Shown piece after piece: positions 26,101-41,100 of a stretch of 64,000 bases of DNA. Numbering within the stretch: the first letter of the stretch is position 1; every line of letters starts with the position of its first letter. The notes under the pieces are model-generated. The model was not told the origin of the DNA. It made no database searches and saw only the letters and a list, made by a program, of their open reading frames with translations. Made by a program: the position numbers and the translations under genes. Source of the DNA: Panopea generosa (taxonomy: Eukaryota > Mollusca > Bivalvia > Adapedonta > Hiatellidae); assembly GCA_029582155.1 (NCBI GenBank), contig CM055895.1, positions 48,332,807-48,396,806 of the forward strand, written 5' to 3'.

Positions 26101-29100
26101 CTCAGTAGATCTTTTACTATTATATACCATTAAAAACTGTCATAGATGAGGCCTAAATTAAATAATAGTGTGGTTCCCGTTTCCTGACCGTCACTATTAT
26201 TTCCCGCTGACCCTAAATATTTCCTTAAAAATAAAAAAATAAATAAAAGAATCGGCTGTATCTGACGTGTCCACAATTTCCGTTCCTGGTGGCAACAGTT
26301 AGGCTGTATTGTAGGCCTTAAGCTTTTATACCCGATCGCCGGAAGTGCACCGCTGGAATTGATCAAATATCAGCAACATGGCGGCCTCCAGCAAGAGCTG
26401 CCTCGCCATCGTGTATGACAAGAGAGTCCACATACAGACATAACATATACTTGTAGAAAACGGATAGTGTCGACAATGCAAAATAAATAATTTGCAATAA
26501 ATAAATTATTTACCAACCTACCTACCCTATTTTGTATTTCCATGTAATAGGAACCACACTTTTGATTAATTTAAGCCTGACCGCAAATATTCAAAAGAGG
26601 ATGTGTTTCAACCATTTACCAGGATTAAGCCCATTTTCAAAGTTAGAATGAAATTAAGGGTCTCTCTCTACATACTGGGGAATTTAGATTTTATATTTGC
26701 TTAATTTGGATATAACATGTATATAAATGTTAGATAAAGAGTAAAGTGGTAAATTCTCAAAATTGTGTTTTTTTCGACAAGTTTAGACAAGTTTAGACAA
26801 GTTTATTTCCATTATATCAAAGTCACATAATATAATTAAAAATATGGTGACAAAATCTTATAAAGATCATTATAACATAATTATATACGATATCACAAAG
26901 CGCTTTATATAATATAACATAAACAAATATGCAGATTGTGTTACTGTTTAATGAAAATTATTTGATAATATCTGATACAAGGATCCCTCAGAAGCACAAT
27001 ATACAAAATTGCTGTAGTTTCTGCATCGTCAGCGCCTTGCATAGATTTATTTTGGTCTTGTCTGAAACCACCAAATTGCATGGCATCTCAACTTCACGAT
27101 GACATGCTTGTGTCATAGATAGTTCTCTACAAAGTTTCTGTTTTTCATTCCATTTTAGAATTTATATGGTTGTTGATGAAAATGAACTTTCAAAATAACT
27201 CAATTTTCTTCCTAAATCTTTTGTAAAATCACTTCCTTATCCAAACACATTCTGTCTTTTGCCAATCAGAAATTAAAAAAGGTAAATAACAGTTTCTGGT
27301 TAAAAGACAAGTGAGCTTTTGTGATCGCCATATGACCGTCATCCATCTGGCTTCAAATGACTTCTTCTCTGAAACCCTTTGACACCAAATTCAGTGTAAA
27401 GCATTCTTACAACAAGCTCTCTCAAGTATGTTTATATATTGGCACTTGGCTCTAACTTGGCCCAGCCTCAGTTGATTATCAGCTTTTTTAGCCCAGGTTA
27501 AACAAAAATATATTTCCCGCTTAGAATATTAACACATTTATAATGTATTAAGTGAATCACATTATTTCATTTTGATTTGAATTTGATTCGTTATACAGGT
27601 TCAGGCTTCTCCACAGGCCATTTAAGCACAGGGTCACCCCAGTCCTTGACTATCAAAAATGGTATTGCCCTAGCGCTTGAATTCTCTAACAAAATTTTGC
27701 AATAGCTTACTTTCCTCTAAATCATATCTTCTTATTTTAATGCTTAAAATGAAATATACTGGATATGATGACTCACTGATTAATACAAGTTTTACTTGTG
27801 AAATATATTTCAATGAGTGCCTTACACAGCCCTTGAAAATGTGTTGAAGGTGTTAATGTGCTCTTACCCCAGCACTTGCATTCCTTCCTGTGAAGAACCC
27901 TGAGGTTTGTAGCAGTATTTAAGTGCTGTCTATTTTTAGAATGAGGATTTTGTTTCAAGTTTGCCACTCCAATTTAAATTTTGATTTTGTCACATTTTGG
28001 TGGATTTGACATAGCAAAGCATTCATATTTTATTTATTAATGATAATGAGATGCTTTTGATCCATTTTAATTATTAGTTTATTTTTAAAGACATGTTTGT
28101 AGCATTTTTTCCTATAAGCTCCCTTTAAGTTATTATTTCAATCATCTTGATGTCTGGAGAATTGTTTAGTCATAACAGGTGAAACTGTGTTGCAAGGAAC
28201 TAAATAGCAGGGACACAAAAAGGGATAGAATTATGAAATTTTAAAAATCTTCTCAAAAACTGATAAGCCAAATTCATTCACATTTGGAGTAAATGACCCA
28301 TATATAGGGGATTCAACATTCTTTAAATAAAGGGGATAGTGTTCATTTCGGCCCAGTAAGGGGATTTTGACTTTGAAATAGGAATACCATGGGCAAATTG
28401 TGTTTTATTTGTTTATCTATTTAGATCAACTTGAGATTCGGAATCTTGTTTATAACAATTGAGACTGGGTCCTTAAATATATATCCAAAAGGGGCCAGCA
28501 CGGGCCCTAAAAGAGATAAGATTGTAAATTTCCGTAATTTTTTTTCCCATGAACATAACAGCCCAATTTGTTCATATTTGATAAACATGGTCCCCATAAG
28601 AAGGAGTTTCAAGTTTATTCAAATGAAGAGCTAGGGTTTGAATTAGGGCTCAGTAAGGGCTTTGAGTTTTACAAAGGAATACAATTGGAAAACAGTAAAT
28701 TTGGTATTTCAGGATTTACTTTAATCATCTTGAGATCTGAAGTATTGTTTATAGTCATAACAGTTGATGTTGGATTCCACTAAGGCCATAATAAATTAAT
28801 TGCTAGATTATCATCCCCGTCCGTCCTCTAATTTTCATGCTGCCCTGACTCTTTTTATTTCCATAAAAAAAATAAAAAAAAATGAAAAAAAAAATGAAAA
28901 AAAAATAACAATAAATATTTTCATCAAAATTTTAAAAATAAAAATAAAAAATAAAAAGTAAAATCCTCGTCCCCGTTTTTTAGAAATATTTGGATGATAA
29001 TCTAGCAATTATTTTATAATAACCTAAAGTGATTTATTTATCAGTTAAGTACCCAACAGATGTGCATGGGCCCAAAAAGGGGATATTGATCACATTCAGA

Positions 29101-32100
29101 AATTCCAATGACATCTCAAAAACTGATACCGGTAAGCCTCATATGCTCATATAAGTAAATTTGATCCATATGAACAAGGGTTTTATGTTTGTTTAAATGA
29201 AAGGGCTAGAACTATTGGGGCTCAGTAAGGTGACTTTGTTTCCATCTATAAGTTCTTCATAGGCTCGATGCATTCAACTTTTGCAAGTTACAGGTGAAAT
29301 CAGGTGACAACTTGGGGCCCATTTGGGAGGTTTTGTTCTTGGATATCTTTTGTGTGTAGTATGCATGCCTAGTTACAATTTGCATCTTTTTAAAACAAAT
29401 TTACTTTCCTTAAAATTCCCATGACACAAATTGGTATTTTGTTATATAAAACCATCTTGCTGCCACAATAAATCCATTACAAATACAGATGGAGGAGTGA
29501 CCATAGTTTTCAGAGAGCTGCAAGTTCAGAGTTATTTTGTCATCATTCATGTGTCCCATAATGGGCCATTTATAATGCAAAACAGTACCAAGTGTCATTT
29601 TCATAGTTTTATGTAAAATGTGTTTAAAGATGTGGACTTTAATAACAAATTAGGAATTCAAAGTACAGTCAAGAAACTAAGACAGGTGATAGATGATACA
29701 GTCAAACCTGTGTAAGTGGTCACCTGTATTGAGCAGCCACTTGTCTTAAGCAGCCACATTTGCTACTTCCCATTTTTATGGTTTCAAAGCAAATAAACCT
29801 GTATTAAGCAACAACCTGTTTTAAAAGGCCATGTTGCATCAGCCAAGACTGGCTGTTTAAGACAGGTTTGACTGTATAAAGTTTAATATATATGTCAAGG
29901 TCAGTATTGACATACCTGTTCATTAAATTTATTTTGCTGCTTTTTACACTTGGTATCGTTTTGCATGGACTGAAGTTAATCTTTATGTAATGTAAGATGG
30001 AGCCATTTGTCAAATGGTAACTTTCTGCATTACTGTTTGTAACGTATTTCATGTACAAGTTGGAGGAAAATATGTACCTCATGTCGTATTGATCATTTTT
30101 GCTCCAGGAATACTCTCAGTTGAAACAAACGTGTTTAAGGGTTTCTGTCTGATTAGTTTAATCCGGCCTAATTTAAGTCCACATTCTGCTATGAATAATA
30201 TTTGCTACATCCTTACGTTTATTATATCAAACTATTACACTAAAATATGTTATAATTCTTACTAAATGGACGAACTCCCTTTGTTAGTATATTTTCTTAT
30301 AATACTCTCTCCTTGTTTATTTATCATCACAGCTTCTTCAGGTGATGTGTCGATCATTGACTTTTCTGCAGTATAACCGTAAAGTACCCATGAAGGGTTT
30401 CTGGTCCTAACTCCGATGCTTTACAACTGGACCATGTGCTCCAGATAGGGACTTGAACTTACAATAGCCTGATGTCCTCAGTTTCATCTTATGAACCAAT
30501 GTACTTTTGCATCAGGTCTGTTGCCATTTTATGTAAAAAAAAAAAAAAAAAAAAAAAAAAATTATAAAAGTTACACGAACATTCCTTCAATAAATCAGTT
30601 ATATTTCAGTGAAGAGATATCAAGCTTGGAGGAAAATATTACATTCCCTCAAACCAAAATTGGAATGACTGGGTCAACAGGAGTTGGAAAGTCAAGCCTT
30701 ATAAATGCCATCTTGGATCATAAAGAATTGTTGCCTACATCTGGGAACAAAGCATGTACATCTGCTGTCATAGAAGTTATGGAGAATACTCTCGGTACAG
30801 ATTTCGAGGCAGAAATAATATTTTTGGAAGAGGAAGTATGTTTTTAAAAATTTTAAGTCATACATTATTTTTATAGGAATCACTGTATAATGTTCTGCTG
30901 TCTATTAGTTGGTATGGTATCTCATTTTTTCACAAGTTACGTTTGTTATTCAAGACCACACACTTTGTATTTTACAACTGGTGATAAACTTGTTTAAAGG
31001 TATTCTTAGTTTACATGTATGTTGATGAAATCTGATTCTACCCGACTCACGCTTGTTTAAGGAGTGGGGACTGTGCTGTTAATGTATACAACATGCTTAT
31101 ATGATTGCTTCCTGTGCAGGGCTGGAAAATTCCACTTGTCCGCTCGCCGTGAAGAGTCAACAGTTGGTCAGGACGAGTAAGATTAAGAAATTGTTTTAAT
31201 ATTTCTTTGGTTTTAAGCATTTGATAAAGAATGTTGGAATTGGAGGACGGGTACTTTTTATAAGAAATTTCAAGCCCTGCTGCGTCATGTCTATTTGACC
31301 AAAATGAGTAAAGGTAACCATTTATTCATTTTGTGGCATTTTGACGGAAACTCATTGGTAATTCTATGACAAAGGACTTAGTTCACGAATGGCCAAAAAT
31401 GGCCCTGTCTCAGAATTTAATGAAACTTGTACAACATATCACCCATTGTTTATAGTAAATAAAATAAAACATATTTAATTGATTTAAATATTTGTTTTGT
31501 TACCATGGCAACTGTTTGTAAATTAACTGATTTTGTAATAATTTCTATATATACGCATAATTAAACGTGTTAAATGAATAATTACTAGGATTTGTAAACC
31601 ATAAGGTGATTGTCAATATACTCAACCTACAAAACAATATTTAGTGTATAAAAATCTTATTGCCATAGTAACCAAATGATTGAATTTTTAATAATAATCC
31701 ATTTTTAATGCCATTTAGTGTGTTCTATTTAGGAATTATTCATAATTGGTTCAGTCTCATATCAAAAGTATAGCAAGTCTAACCTTTCATCCCACATGTA
31801 CACTTAAACTTAATTATCGAGTTACCATGGCAACAATAGTAATAAAAAAAAATGAATATGAGACTAATGGGAAAAAATTGAAAAGTGTTACCATGACATA
31901 TTTTGATATCTTTCAGTGATATTTAAACATAAAAAATAACTGTTATACATTTCTTAACCATACTCCTATAGATGTGTACATTAAGTAACAGTTACTGTGT
32001 ACCAGTGGATTTTATGATATACAATAGAACTTCATTGGCTTGAACATGGATGGCTGGAACACCACGCATGGCTAGAACCACTTATCTGGTTCCGGCCAAA

Positions 32101-35100
32101 ATACTATTTAATTTCTATAATTTAAAGTATTTTAGTACACTAATAAATGTGAATGGCTGATGTATTACGCAGCAATTTTACAAACCTCTTTGTTTTGATA
32201 AGTAATACTGCAATTATCTAAACCTTTATATTCCTTCTAGTGTTTCATGAAGTAAACACTAAAAACATTCACAAAATATTTCTTAATACTTCTCACAGAT
32301 CATGTCATGTAAGCAGGCTATTGAAACACGCTATATGTTTTAAAATAGATATTTAACAATACAATGTGCAAAATCATTCATATCAAAATCAAGATCATCT
32401 CATTAGAGAAGACATGAACATGTTATAAATATATTTCAAACAGTATTGCAATTTGTTTATTGCTATTTTTTTTTTATAAAGAATTATTTCTTATATAAGA
32501 ATACAAAGCAAAAGAAATGAAAAAAAAAAAGAAAAAAAAGGGGGGGGGGGGGGGTTCTAGGTGGGACTGAACTCATGTCCTTTCGCTCTGAAAGCCAACA
32601 CTCTAACCACTATACCACAAAGGACGTAAAAATAAATTCTTCAATTTAATACTTCAACATAACAGTTCAAATGTATTGATCGATCGACTGAAAGGCTTTG
32701 CATATTATATAGATATCGAGATCTAAAATGTTTTTCAGTTCACACTTTCATACATACTTGTTAAACCATGCCATCTCAAAATATAACTTGTCATATAAAT
32801 CTTCAGGCTCGTAATACGCCTTTCAAGCTACACTTTGACTTTGACAGTTCAGTTCAGGTTGTGACAGATGTAAACAACGACACGGTCACTGTTCTTTTAA
32901 ATATTCGCCAACGGCCAGAGTCAAATAATTCCATAGCAAGAAATAACAAATTAAATAACATCAGAGAGATTTAGTAATCATATCTTTCATTTAACCTGTA
33001 AATGCATCTCGTTTTGACTGTTGTTGTTATGGTTCGTCTTCGTTTTCGCCCCGCACGTTATTAGATACAGTATTTATTTCGGATAGGTCTTGTACTCGGA
33101 TATGCATGAGTGGTATGTCGATTGTCTGTATCTTTGGTGTGTTTAACGATCGTAGGGCGAAAAAAATATATTTTAGTATAAAAACTAATCAGATTGCAAA
33201 CAAAACATATTTTGAATTGTTGTATGACACAGCAAGACGTGTCTATTGCAGGTCATCAACTAGTATCTACTTTTAGCGTATTTGGGACTGAAATATTTGT
33301 TTTAAAACTTTTTTTCAATAATGAAGGCATGCATGCGACACCTCAAAATTACCGGTGTGACTCATTTCAACATAGAAAAACATGTATTCAATTTTCAATG
33401 TGTCGCATAAGCGCCTTCATATTAAACTATTAAATTTATTTCCTCAAATAAGATGAAAAATGCAAAATTCACTCGAGCATACCCTCTTTAGAGATGCTTT
33501 ATTCATAGAACGACGCTTATTTAGATTACAAAACATATATAGTATAAAATAATGCTAATATCAATCGATATAACGAAAGTTGAAAAGGAAATAATGATTT
33601 TATTTTTTTGAAAAAGCAGGGCCATTCGTGAACATAGTCCTTTATTAAAATCCACATGGATAATGAATGACTCGCTATATATTATACTGAGTTTTCTAAA
33701 ATTTTCATATTATCATATATTCACTGTTTTGTCTGCTTGTCCGTTCATTCAGTCGCCCCTTCATTTTTCCTTGACACATTTTGCGGGTTAAGTGGATTTG
33801 TTCTAAATGTCACCAATGCATTTAATCCAAGGCCCATCATCCTTACTGTTGAATACTCATTTTCTATATTAACTTAAAAGGTTATGGGCCCTAGAATGAT
33901 TACCCAATGCTGTATTCTGTAATTAAGGAGGGTGACCTGCTTATCTGCCCAATTCATTCAGCATATTTATCCATGAATTTGAACTTTCTAGCAAAGTTTC
34001 TCTATGAGTAATCTTTGTTTGATTTATTCAGGAGTTTTATGCCTCCGGAAATGTTCTAGCAGGCATGTAGTCACTGCTGTGTTCATTGTTGACATCCTGT
34101 CAGAGAATTTTGTCTCCTGGAATAATTGCACAATGCCAGATAAGATATTGCACTAAAGAAAACACGTTTATCGCTTTATTCATCCAGTGTTCCCCTTGTT
34201 TTTGTCTGAATGTTCAAAAGATAAATGCTTTCAAATAATGTAAAATACTTAATCCCAATCTCTGTCGAGTGAAGCCTTCATTTGCACTATAAATGACACT
34301 ATCTTCCAAGAAAGTATTTTATGAATGTGATGTGTAAAATGTCATTTATGTAACGTGTATAAGACATTCATGACATGTGTATGTGATATTTATAATGGTT
34401 ATGTGACATGTAATTGTATGTGACATTTGTGATGATATTGTGACATCAATGTGTAGGTGACATTAATGTAATGTTTTTTTGACATTTATGTAATGCATAT
34501 GTGATATTTGTGTAATGATTATCTAACATGTTATGTGTATTTGATATTTATTTAATGGTTATGTGCCATGTTATATGTATGTGACATTTATGTAATGGAT
34601 ATGTGACATATTATGTGTATGTGACATTTATTTAATGGTTATGTGCCATGTTATATGTATGTGACATTTATGTAATGCTTATCTGACATGTTATGTGTAT
34701 GTGACATTTATTTAATGGTTATGTGCCATGTTATATGTATGTGACATTTATGTAATGGTTATGTTACATGTTATGTGTATGTGACATTTATTTAATGGTT
34801 ATGTGCCATGTTATATGTATGTGACATTCATGTAATGGTTATGTTACATGTTATGTGTATTTGACATTTATTTAATGATTATCTGATATGTAATGTGTAT
34901 GTGACATTTATTTAATGGTTATGTTACATGTAATGTGTATGTGACATTTATGTAATGATTATGTGACATGTTATGTGACATTAAATGTAATGATTATGTG
35001 ACATATACTATCTATGTGACATTTATGTAATGCTTATGTGACTTTTAATGTGTATGTGACATTTATGTAATGCTTATGTGCCATATACTATCTATGTGAT

Positions 35101-38100
35101 ATTTATTTAATAATTGTGTGACATTTAATGTGTATGTGACATTTATGTTATGGGTATGTGACATGTGCTTTGTAATTACCATTTATGTTGTGAGTATGTG
35201 ATATGAAATGTGTATGTGAATTTATGTAATGATTATATGACATGTAATTATGTTTGTAAAATTTTGTGGAACGGGTGTGTGATTGGACAAAATTATATTC
35301 ACAATATAGCATATTAAGTACAAACAAAGAGTATTACTCAAATCACTAATATGGTCCGTCATATTTCGCATTCAGGTTAATGCACTGATGGAGTTTTCAA
35401 TTAAATATTGAAAATTAGTAATTTTATTTACATTTAAAGCAATCTTGTATAGTTTTCTTATTAAGGATATAGGGAAAATAAACTGTTACTTTCAAAATTG
35501 CATTATTGTTAACAAATTTACTTCAAAAGGAATGGAAAAATGAGCTACGCATACTCCTGCAAGATTTAAGAAACCAGGACGGCCAAATAGGGAATTGTTC
35601 AACAGACACAGGAGAAGAATATTATGTATCTCTTGCTAAGATACAAGCAGTTTATGGTGGCGATATAAAGATAACCAGTGCTGAAGATCTGTCGCAGTTG
35701 ACGAGTCCAATCACAGCAAGCCTCGGGAAAGTTGAGAAGATCAAGTGTGCAAGTGTAAGAATAATTCCAATTTTTGTAATAGCTAAATTGTCAAATGCTG
35801 TGTCAAAACTGTTATTCAGGTCTTTGTTATGTGTAGTGTTTGGTAATAAATGGTCCTGTACCATTCTAGCAGGGTACACAGTAATATTTATAGCCAAAGT
35901 ATTAATTGGCAAAAAGTTAATTACTATGAAACAAATTGAATTTTTCAGTTTCCCATACCATTCCTCTATATACAAAGAGACCCGTAAAGGAACCCTATAT
36001 ATCCCAGGCCCTTGATTTGTCCAAATTTCATTCACCCACTCGTGGGGATTTACAAATTAAAGATTGCTTTGTTCATACATTGTATGGATGCGAAAATATA
36101 GATTGTGTGTTTACCCCGAGTATAATTTTGTATTAAAGACGTTTCTGCGGGTTGTTACTGCGCATCGCTACGCGCATAGTTCCTTTCTGTTACTTTCAGT
36201 TTCGAGGTCTAATTTCGCCGTTTGGTTAATTAAAAGTCGAGTCGCATTAGGATATTTACAAAGCGAAGTATTTTCATTTCGAGATGTCAGAAATGTAAAT
36301 TTTGCCAAGGAAGCGATCGAAAATCATGGAAGATTATATTGTTTTTCGTTCTAAACCACCAGAAGTGCTTGTACATAACGAAGTCGAAGAAACAACTACG
36401 AAATATAATCAACACTCGTAGTGGTAACCATTTCGGATCAACTCATTTTCGGATACGAATCATTTGTGAATTTGTTCCAAAGCGCTGAATATATAATGAA
36501 TTTACCTGAAACAATATTATTCATACCGGGATGGAGACAAGGAAGAATGAGTCTTGAATTCTGACTTTAAGCTGACCTGAAGCAGGAAAAGTCCAATATC
36601 ATTTAGCATCAACACAGAGTATAAGGTTAGTTGATGCTTTATCATAACTCACTGATCAATATCGATGTATCACATAAAATGATAATTTACTTTATGATTT
36701 CTAGAGATGAACAACTATAAAAAGTGATTGATTGGTTGAATATTTAGCGTCATTTTCATGCCATCGAGGGCTAACACCCGATCACCTAACCACTGTTTCC
36801 TGGAATTAACCAGTATTTGAGCACACCCCATCTCCGCAAGTAACTGATAACTTTCCCACTTGAATCAGTGGTGAGAGACGATAGATAAAGAGACATAATG
36901 TTGTATATCTATCATCCTGGAGACTGTTGCTGGGCGGGATTCAAACAGTATTCTTACATTGAGTAAATGTTAAAAATAAATTTATACACCATCACGTTCT
37001 GTGTCTCCTGTTAAACAGAAAATTGTTACATGAATTATGAAAATAAGAAACTATTCAACACATTTCAGAAATGCTAAACAGAGGCTCAGGTTACAGATGG
37101 ATTGAGATGTCGGCGCTTTAAATGCCTGTAGTGGTTTCATTAACTATGAAGAGACAATCAATATTGTGACATAGACAACGTATACAGAAGCACTAAATGA
37201 AAGAGTGACAATCATCAAAAGGGACCAATGGTAATTATTAATGTAGTTTAACTGTTTCAGCTTATTTCTACTATGGAATAAAACAAAATAATCATGAGCA
37301 CAACAGATGATCTGAGGGGGATCAAACCTGTGACTACTTGTTTGGCACACCCAATATCAGTGCAACTGACAACTTTCCCACTTGAATCAGTGATTAAAGA
37401 TAAATGAACAAGAGACACATTGCTGGAATTTGCATATATTTAAATCATCACAGAGACTGGCCAAGCAGGGATTTGAGCTTGCAACCCCTTGACTGCTTGT
37501 TACATAACATAACAGTTTCATTCAGTAAAAAATGTCCACATACATGCAAGTTTATTACATTTTGTACAATGGTTTGAACATAGATATCATAACAGGAATT
37601 GCTGCTCAGTAATAGCCCTTGAGTTGTCAAACTATACCCATATATTGTGCTGTTTTATTAAAGTACATTGTCGTTTTTTTAGCCAGACCGATGAGCTCAG
37701 TCAATAGAGCACGATATTTCTAGCTCAGGGTTGAGAGTTTGATACCTGAGGCTGGCTAACTTACAGTGCTAACAGTCATTCAGATGGGACTTTAAACTGA
37801 GGACCTTTATGATGGTGCTTATACACTAAGCAAAAGAACCAGGTGAAACATATGATTAGGTTTCTATGATATTTTTCCTGCACTATCCCCCACAAACCTA
37901 AAAAGACTAAACTGTTCACTCTTCTGGGTGCATCACCCAAATGGGAAACTGGTGCTGATGTAAATTAAGCTTACATACAAACAAACATTGTCATTTATTT
38001 CTTTATCTCATATAAGCTTTCTTTAATTTTCAGTGATGAAGTCTGGCAAGTAGTACACCAGGACCAGGCCAATTTATTACAATATGTGTTGCCATAAGCA

Positions 38101-41100
38101 TGGATTGTGACAGTAAATCAGATATTGGGACCATGTTAGGAAAAAGAATTCGAAAAACATGTTTTTTCAAAAGACTAGGAAATGCACATATTATGAAAAG
38201 TTAAGAACAATCACTACCAGTTCACCAAGCAGTGTTCTAAAATTTGAATGACAATTCAAAGATTAATGTTGGAAGTAGCCCAGTACAGGAATAAATATTT
38301 CAAGTTATATAATAATAATGGATGGCGGTGCGACTACTGTAGCCAACATAAATACCAGAAAAAATGACTTGAATGTACTCCTAGATAAAACTCTGAAGAT
38401 ATTATGTTGAGTAGCAGGTCACTGGTGATCCAACCTTGATTGACAGTACATTGTTTTACCACTAGGCCTCTAACATTTCAAACAATTACAAACATTGGTG
38501 TTCATCAATTACCTGGTATATATGAAATGTATAAGAGCAACATAACAGTAATTACATTATAAATTACAAATATTATAATTGTTATTTAGTGCATCATTTA
38601 CAAATATGAAAGTTACCTCTGCAATGAAACTTCATATATAAAAATTCCAACAGATAATTTTCACCATTTTGACAATTTTAGGCCATTTTATAAAAAGGGA
38701 GGTAACATTTAGCACTGTAACTTTGTAACAAGCATGGTGACCTGTATTTTTTATTTTATTTTTCTGATATAGTTTGTTATAGTGCCTCTTTGTAGAAAGA
38801 AAGAAAGAATTCTCCGCATTACAACTATTTTTATTATTGAATTAGTGTAAACATGCATCGTTTGCGGCCATTTTATGAAAAAGGGAGGTAACATTTAGCA
38901 ATGTAACTTAGTAACAAGTAAGGCAACATGTTTTTTATTTTATTTTCTGATATAGTTTGTTATAGTGCCTCTTTGTAGAAAGAATGAAACAATTCTCTGC
39001 ATTAGAACTTTTTTTATTATTGAATTAGTGTCAATATGCATCGTTTACGGCCATTTTATGAAAAGGGAGGTAACATTTAGCACTGTAACTTAGTAACAAG
39101 CATGGGGACATATATTTTTTATTATATTTTCTGATATAGTTTGTTATGGTGCCTCTTTGTAGAAAGAATGAAACAATTCTCCGCGTTAGAACTTTTTTTA
39201 TTTTTAAATTAGTGTAAAAATACATCGTTAACGGCCAATTCTATAATCGTAGAAATTTATGAAAATCACTGTATGAAATGTGAAACTCACAATAGCATCA
39301 TGACTTTTTCTGTTTTAGATACTTTATCTTTTGTTACATGAGTGACAACAACATTTTGTTGAAATATATCACTTTGTTAATAAATTAAACAAGATTTATA
39401 TCTTACACCCATTTGCTGTTTTTTCTTCAAAAAAATGTCAAACGGTGTAGTTTAAAAATAGTCATGGCAAAAAAACAAGCAACAAGCATGGTGACCTATA
39501 TTTTTTTTAGTGTTTTAAACTTGTCTTACTTGTGTGCAAAATTTAAAAAAAATCTCCGCGCTAGAACTTACTCGAAGAAACGTCTTTGAAATAAAAATCA
39601 GGTTACCTGGCCCCTATACTGATGATCGCAACCAGTTGGTTGGGATAATGTTCAATTCCTTGCTGATGTAAGGATAATTCATATTATATATGAATAATTT
39701 TGACAGTCTGGTTCTTAAGAGGAAGATTTCTGAAATTTCACAATAACAACCCTTTTTATGCCCCTTCTGGCCCCTTACTGAAAATCACTCCTGTTTATTG
39801 AACCAAACATAATTTGCTACATTAACGACTAAGATCTCAAACTAAAAAAACGTCAATTATTGAACAAATGGATGAGAAAATTGATAGTTCTTTGTTTTCC
39901 CGTAGTGTTCCTATATAAAACTCAGTCCTTTTATAGTGCCTCTGTATACCCTAGCCACTTCAATCCCTCAGTCCTCTTATAGTGCCTCTGTACATCTTAG
40001 CCACTTCAAACCTTCAGTCCTCTTATAGTGCCTCTGTACACCTTAGCCACTTCAAACCTTCAGTCCTCCTATAGTGCCTCTGTACACCTTAGCCACTTCA
40101 AACCCTAAGTCCTATAATAGTGCCTCTGTACACCTTAGCCACTTCAAACCTTCTGTCCTCTTATAGTGCCTCTGTACACCTTAGCCACTTCAAATGTTAA
40201 GTCCTTTTATAGTGTCTCTGTACGCCTTAGCCACTTCAAACCTTCAGTCCTCTTATAGTGCCTCTGTACGCCTTAGCCACTTCAAACCCTCAGTCCTCTT
40301 ATAGTGCCTCTGTACGCCTTAACCACTTCAAACCCTCAGTCCTCTTATAGTGCCTCCGTACGCCTTAGCCACTTCAAACCCTCAGTCCTCTTATAGTGCC
40401 TCTGTACGCATTAGCCACTTCAAACCTTCAGTCCTCTTATAGTACCTCTGTACGCCTTAGCCACTTCAAACCCTCAGTCCTCTAATAGTGCCTCTGTACG
40501 CCTTACCCACTTCAAACCCTCAGTCCTCTTATAGTGCCTCTGTACGCCTTAGCCACTTCAAACCCTCAGTCCTCTTATAGTGCCTCTGTACGCCTTAGCC
40601 ACTTCAAACACTCAGTCCTCTAATAGTGCCTCTGTACGCTTTAGCCACTTCAAACCCTCAGTCCTCATATAGTGCCTCTGTATACCCAAACCACTTCAAA
40701 CGTTCAGTCCTCTTATAGTGCCTCTGTAGGCCTTAGCCACTTCAAACCCTCAGTCCTCTTATAGTGCCTCTGTACACCTTAGCCACTTCAAACCTTCAGT
40801 CCATTATAGTGCCTCTGTACACCTTAGCCACTTCAAACCCTCAGTCCTCTTATAGTGCCTCTGTACACTTTAGCCATTCAAACCCTTAGTCCTCTTATAG
40901 TGCCTCTGTACACCTTAGCCACTTCAAACCTTCAGTCCTCCTATAGTGCCTCTGTACACCTTAGCCACTTCAAACCTCCAGTCCTCCTATAGTGCCTATA
41001 TACACCTTAGCCACTTCAATTCCTCAGTCCTCTAATAGTGCCTCTGTACACCTTAGCCACTTCAAACCTTCAGTCCTCTTATAGTGCCTCTGTACGCCTT

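Larger units (their letters stand above)
31371..33643. mobile_element. TIR-bounded element of 2.3 kb in intron 3
   Basis: The left end AAAGGACTTAGTTCACGAAT continues GGCC. The right end, reverse-complemented, is AAAGGACTATGTTCACGAAT, also continuing GGCC, so about 22 of 24 bases agree. No clean target duplication was found. It contains a piece of a pogo/Tigger-like left end (32,024-32,115), a tRNA-like relic (32,560-32,627) and a 68-codon frame at 32,768 with no known motif. No transposase is visible. Confidence 0.6.
36135..39590. mobile_element. Possible 3.5-kb TIR-bounded composite element in intron 4
   Basis: The left end AAAGACGTTTCTGCGGGT and the right end, reverse-complemented AAAGACGTTTCTTCGAGT, agree at 16 of 18 bases. 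The right part carries the 184-bp tandem repeats, whose units share CTCCGCGTTAGAACT with the right terminus (CTCCGCGCTAGAACT). A SINE (37,684) and a two-copy dispersed repeat (36,780 and 37,300) lie inside. No target duplication or transposase seen, so the boundaries are an inference. Confidence 0.45.

Noticed and set aside
35755-36015. Extension of exon 4 to the end of its open frame
   Set aside because: A good donor (GT|GTAAGA context) sits at 35,755 and the next exon continues in phase 0; the extension reads as hydrophobic AT-rich intron.
38041-38100. Exon after TTTAATTTTCAG
   Set aside because: The required phase-0 frame starts with a stop codon, and exons 4 and 5 already join in phase.
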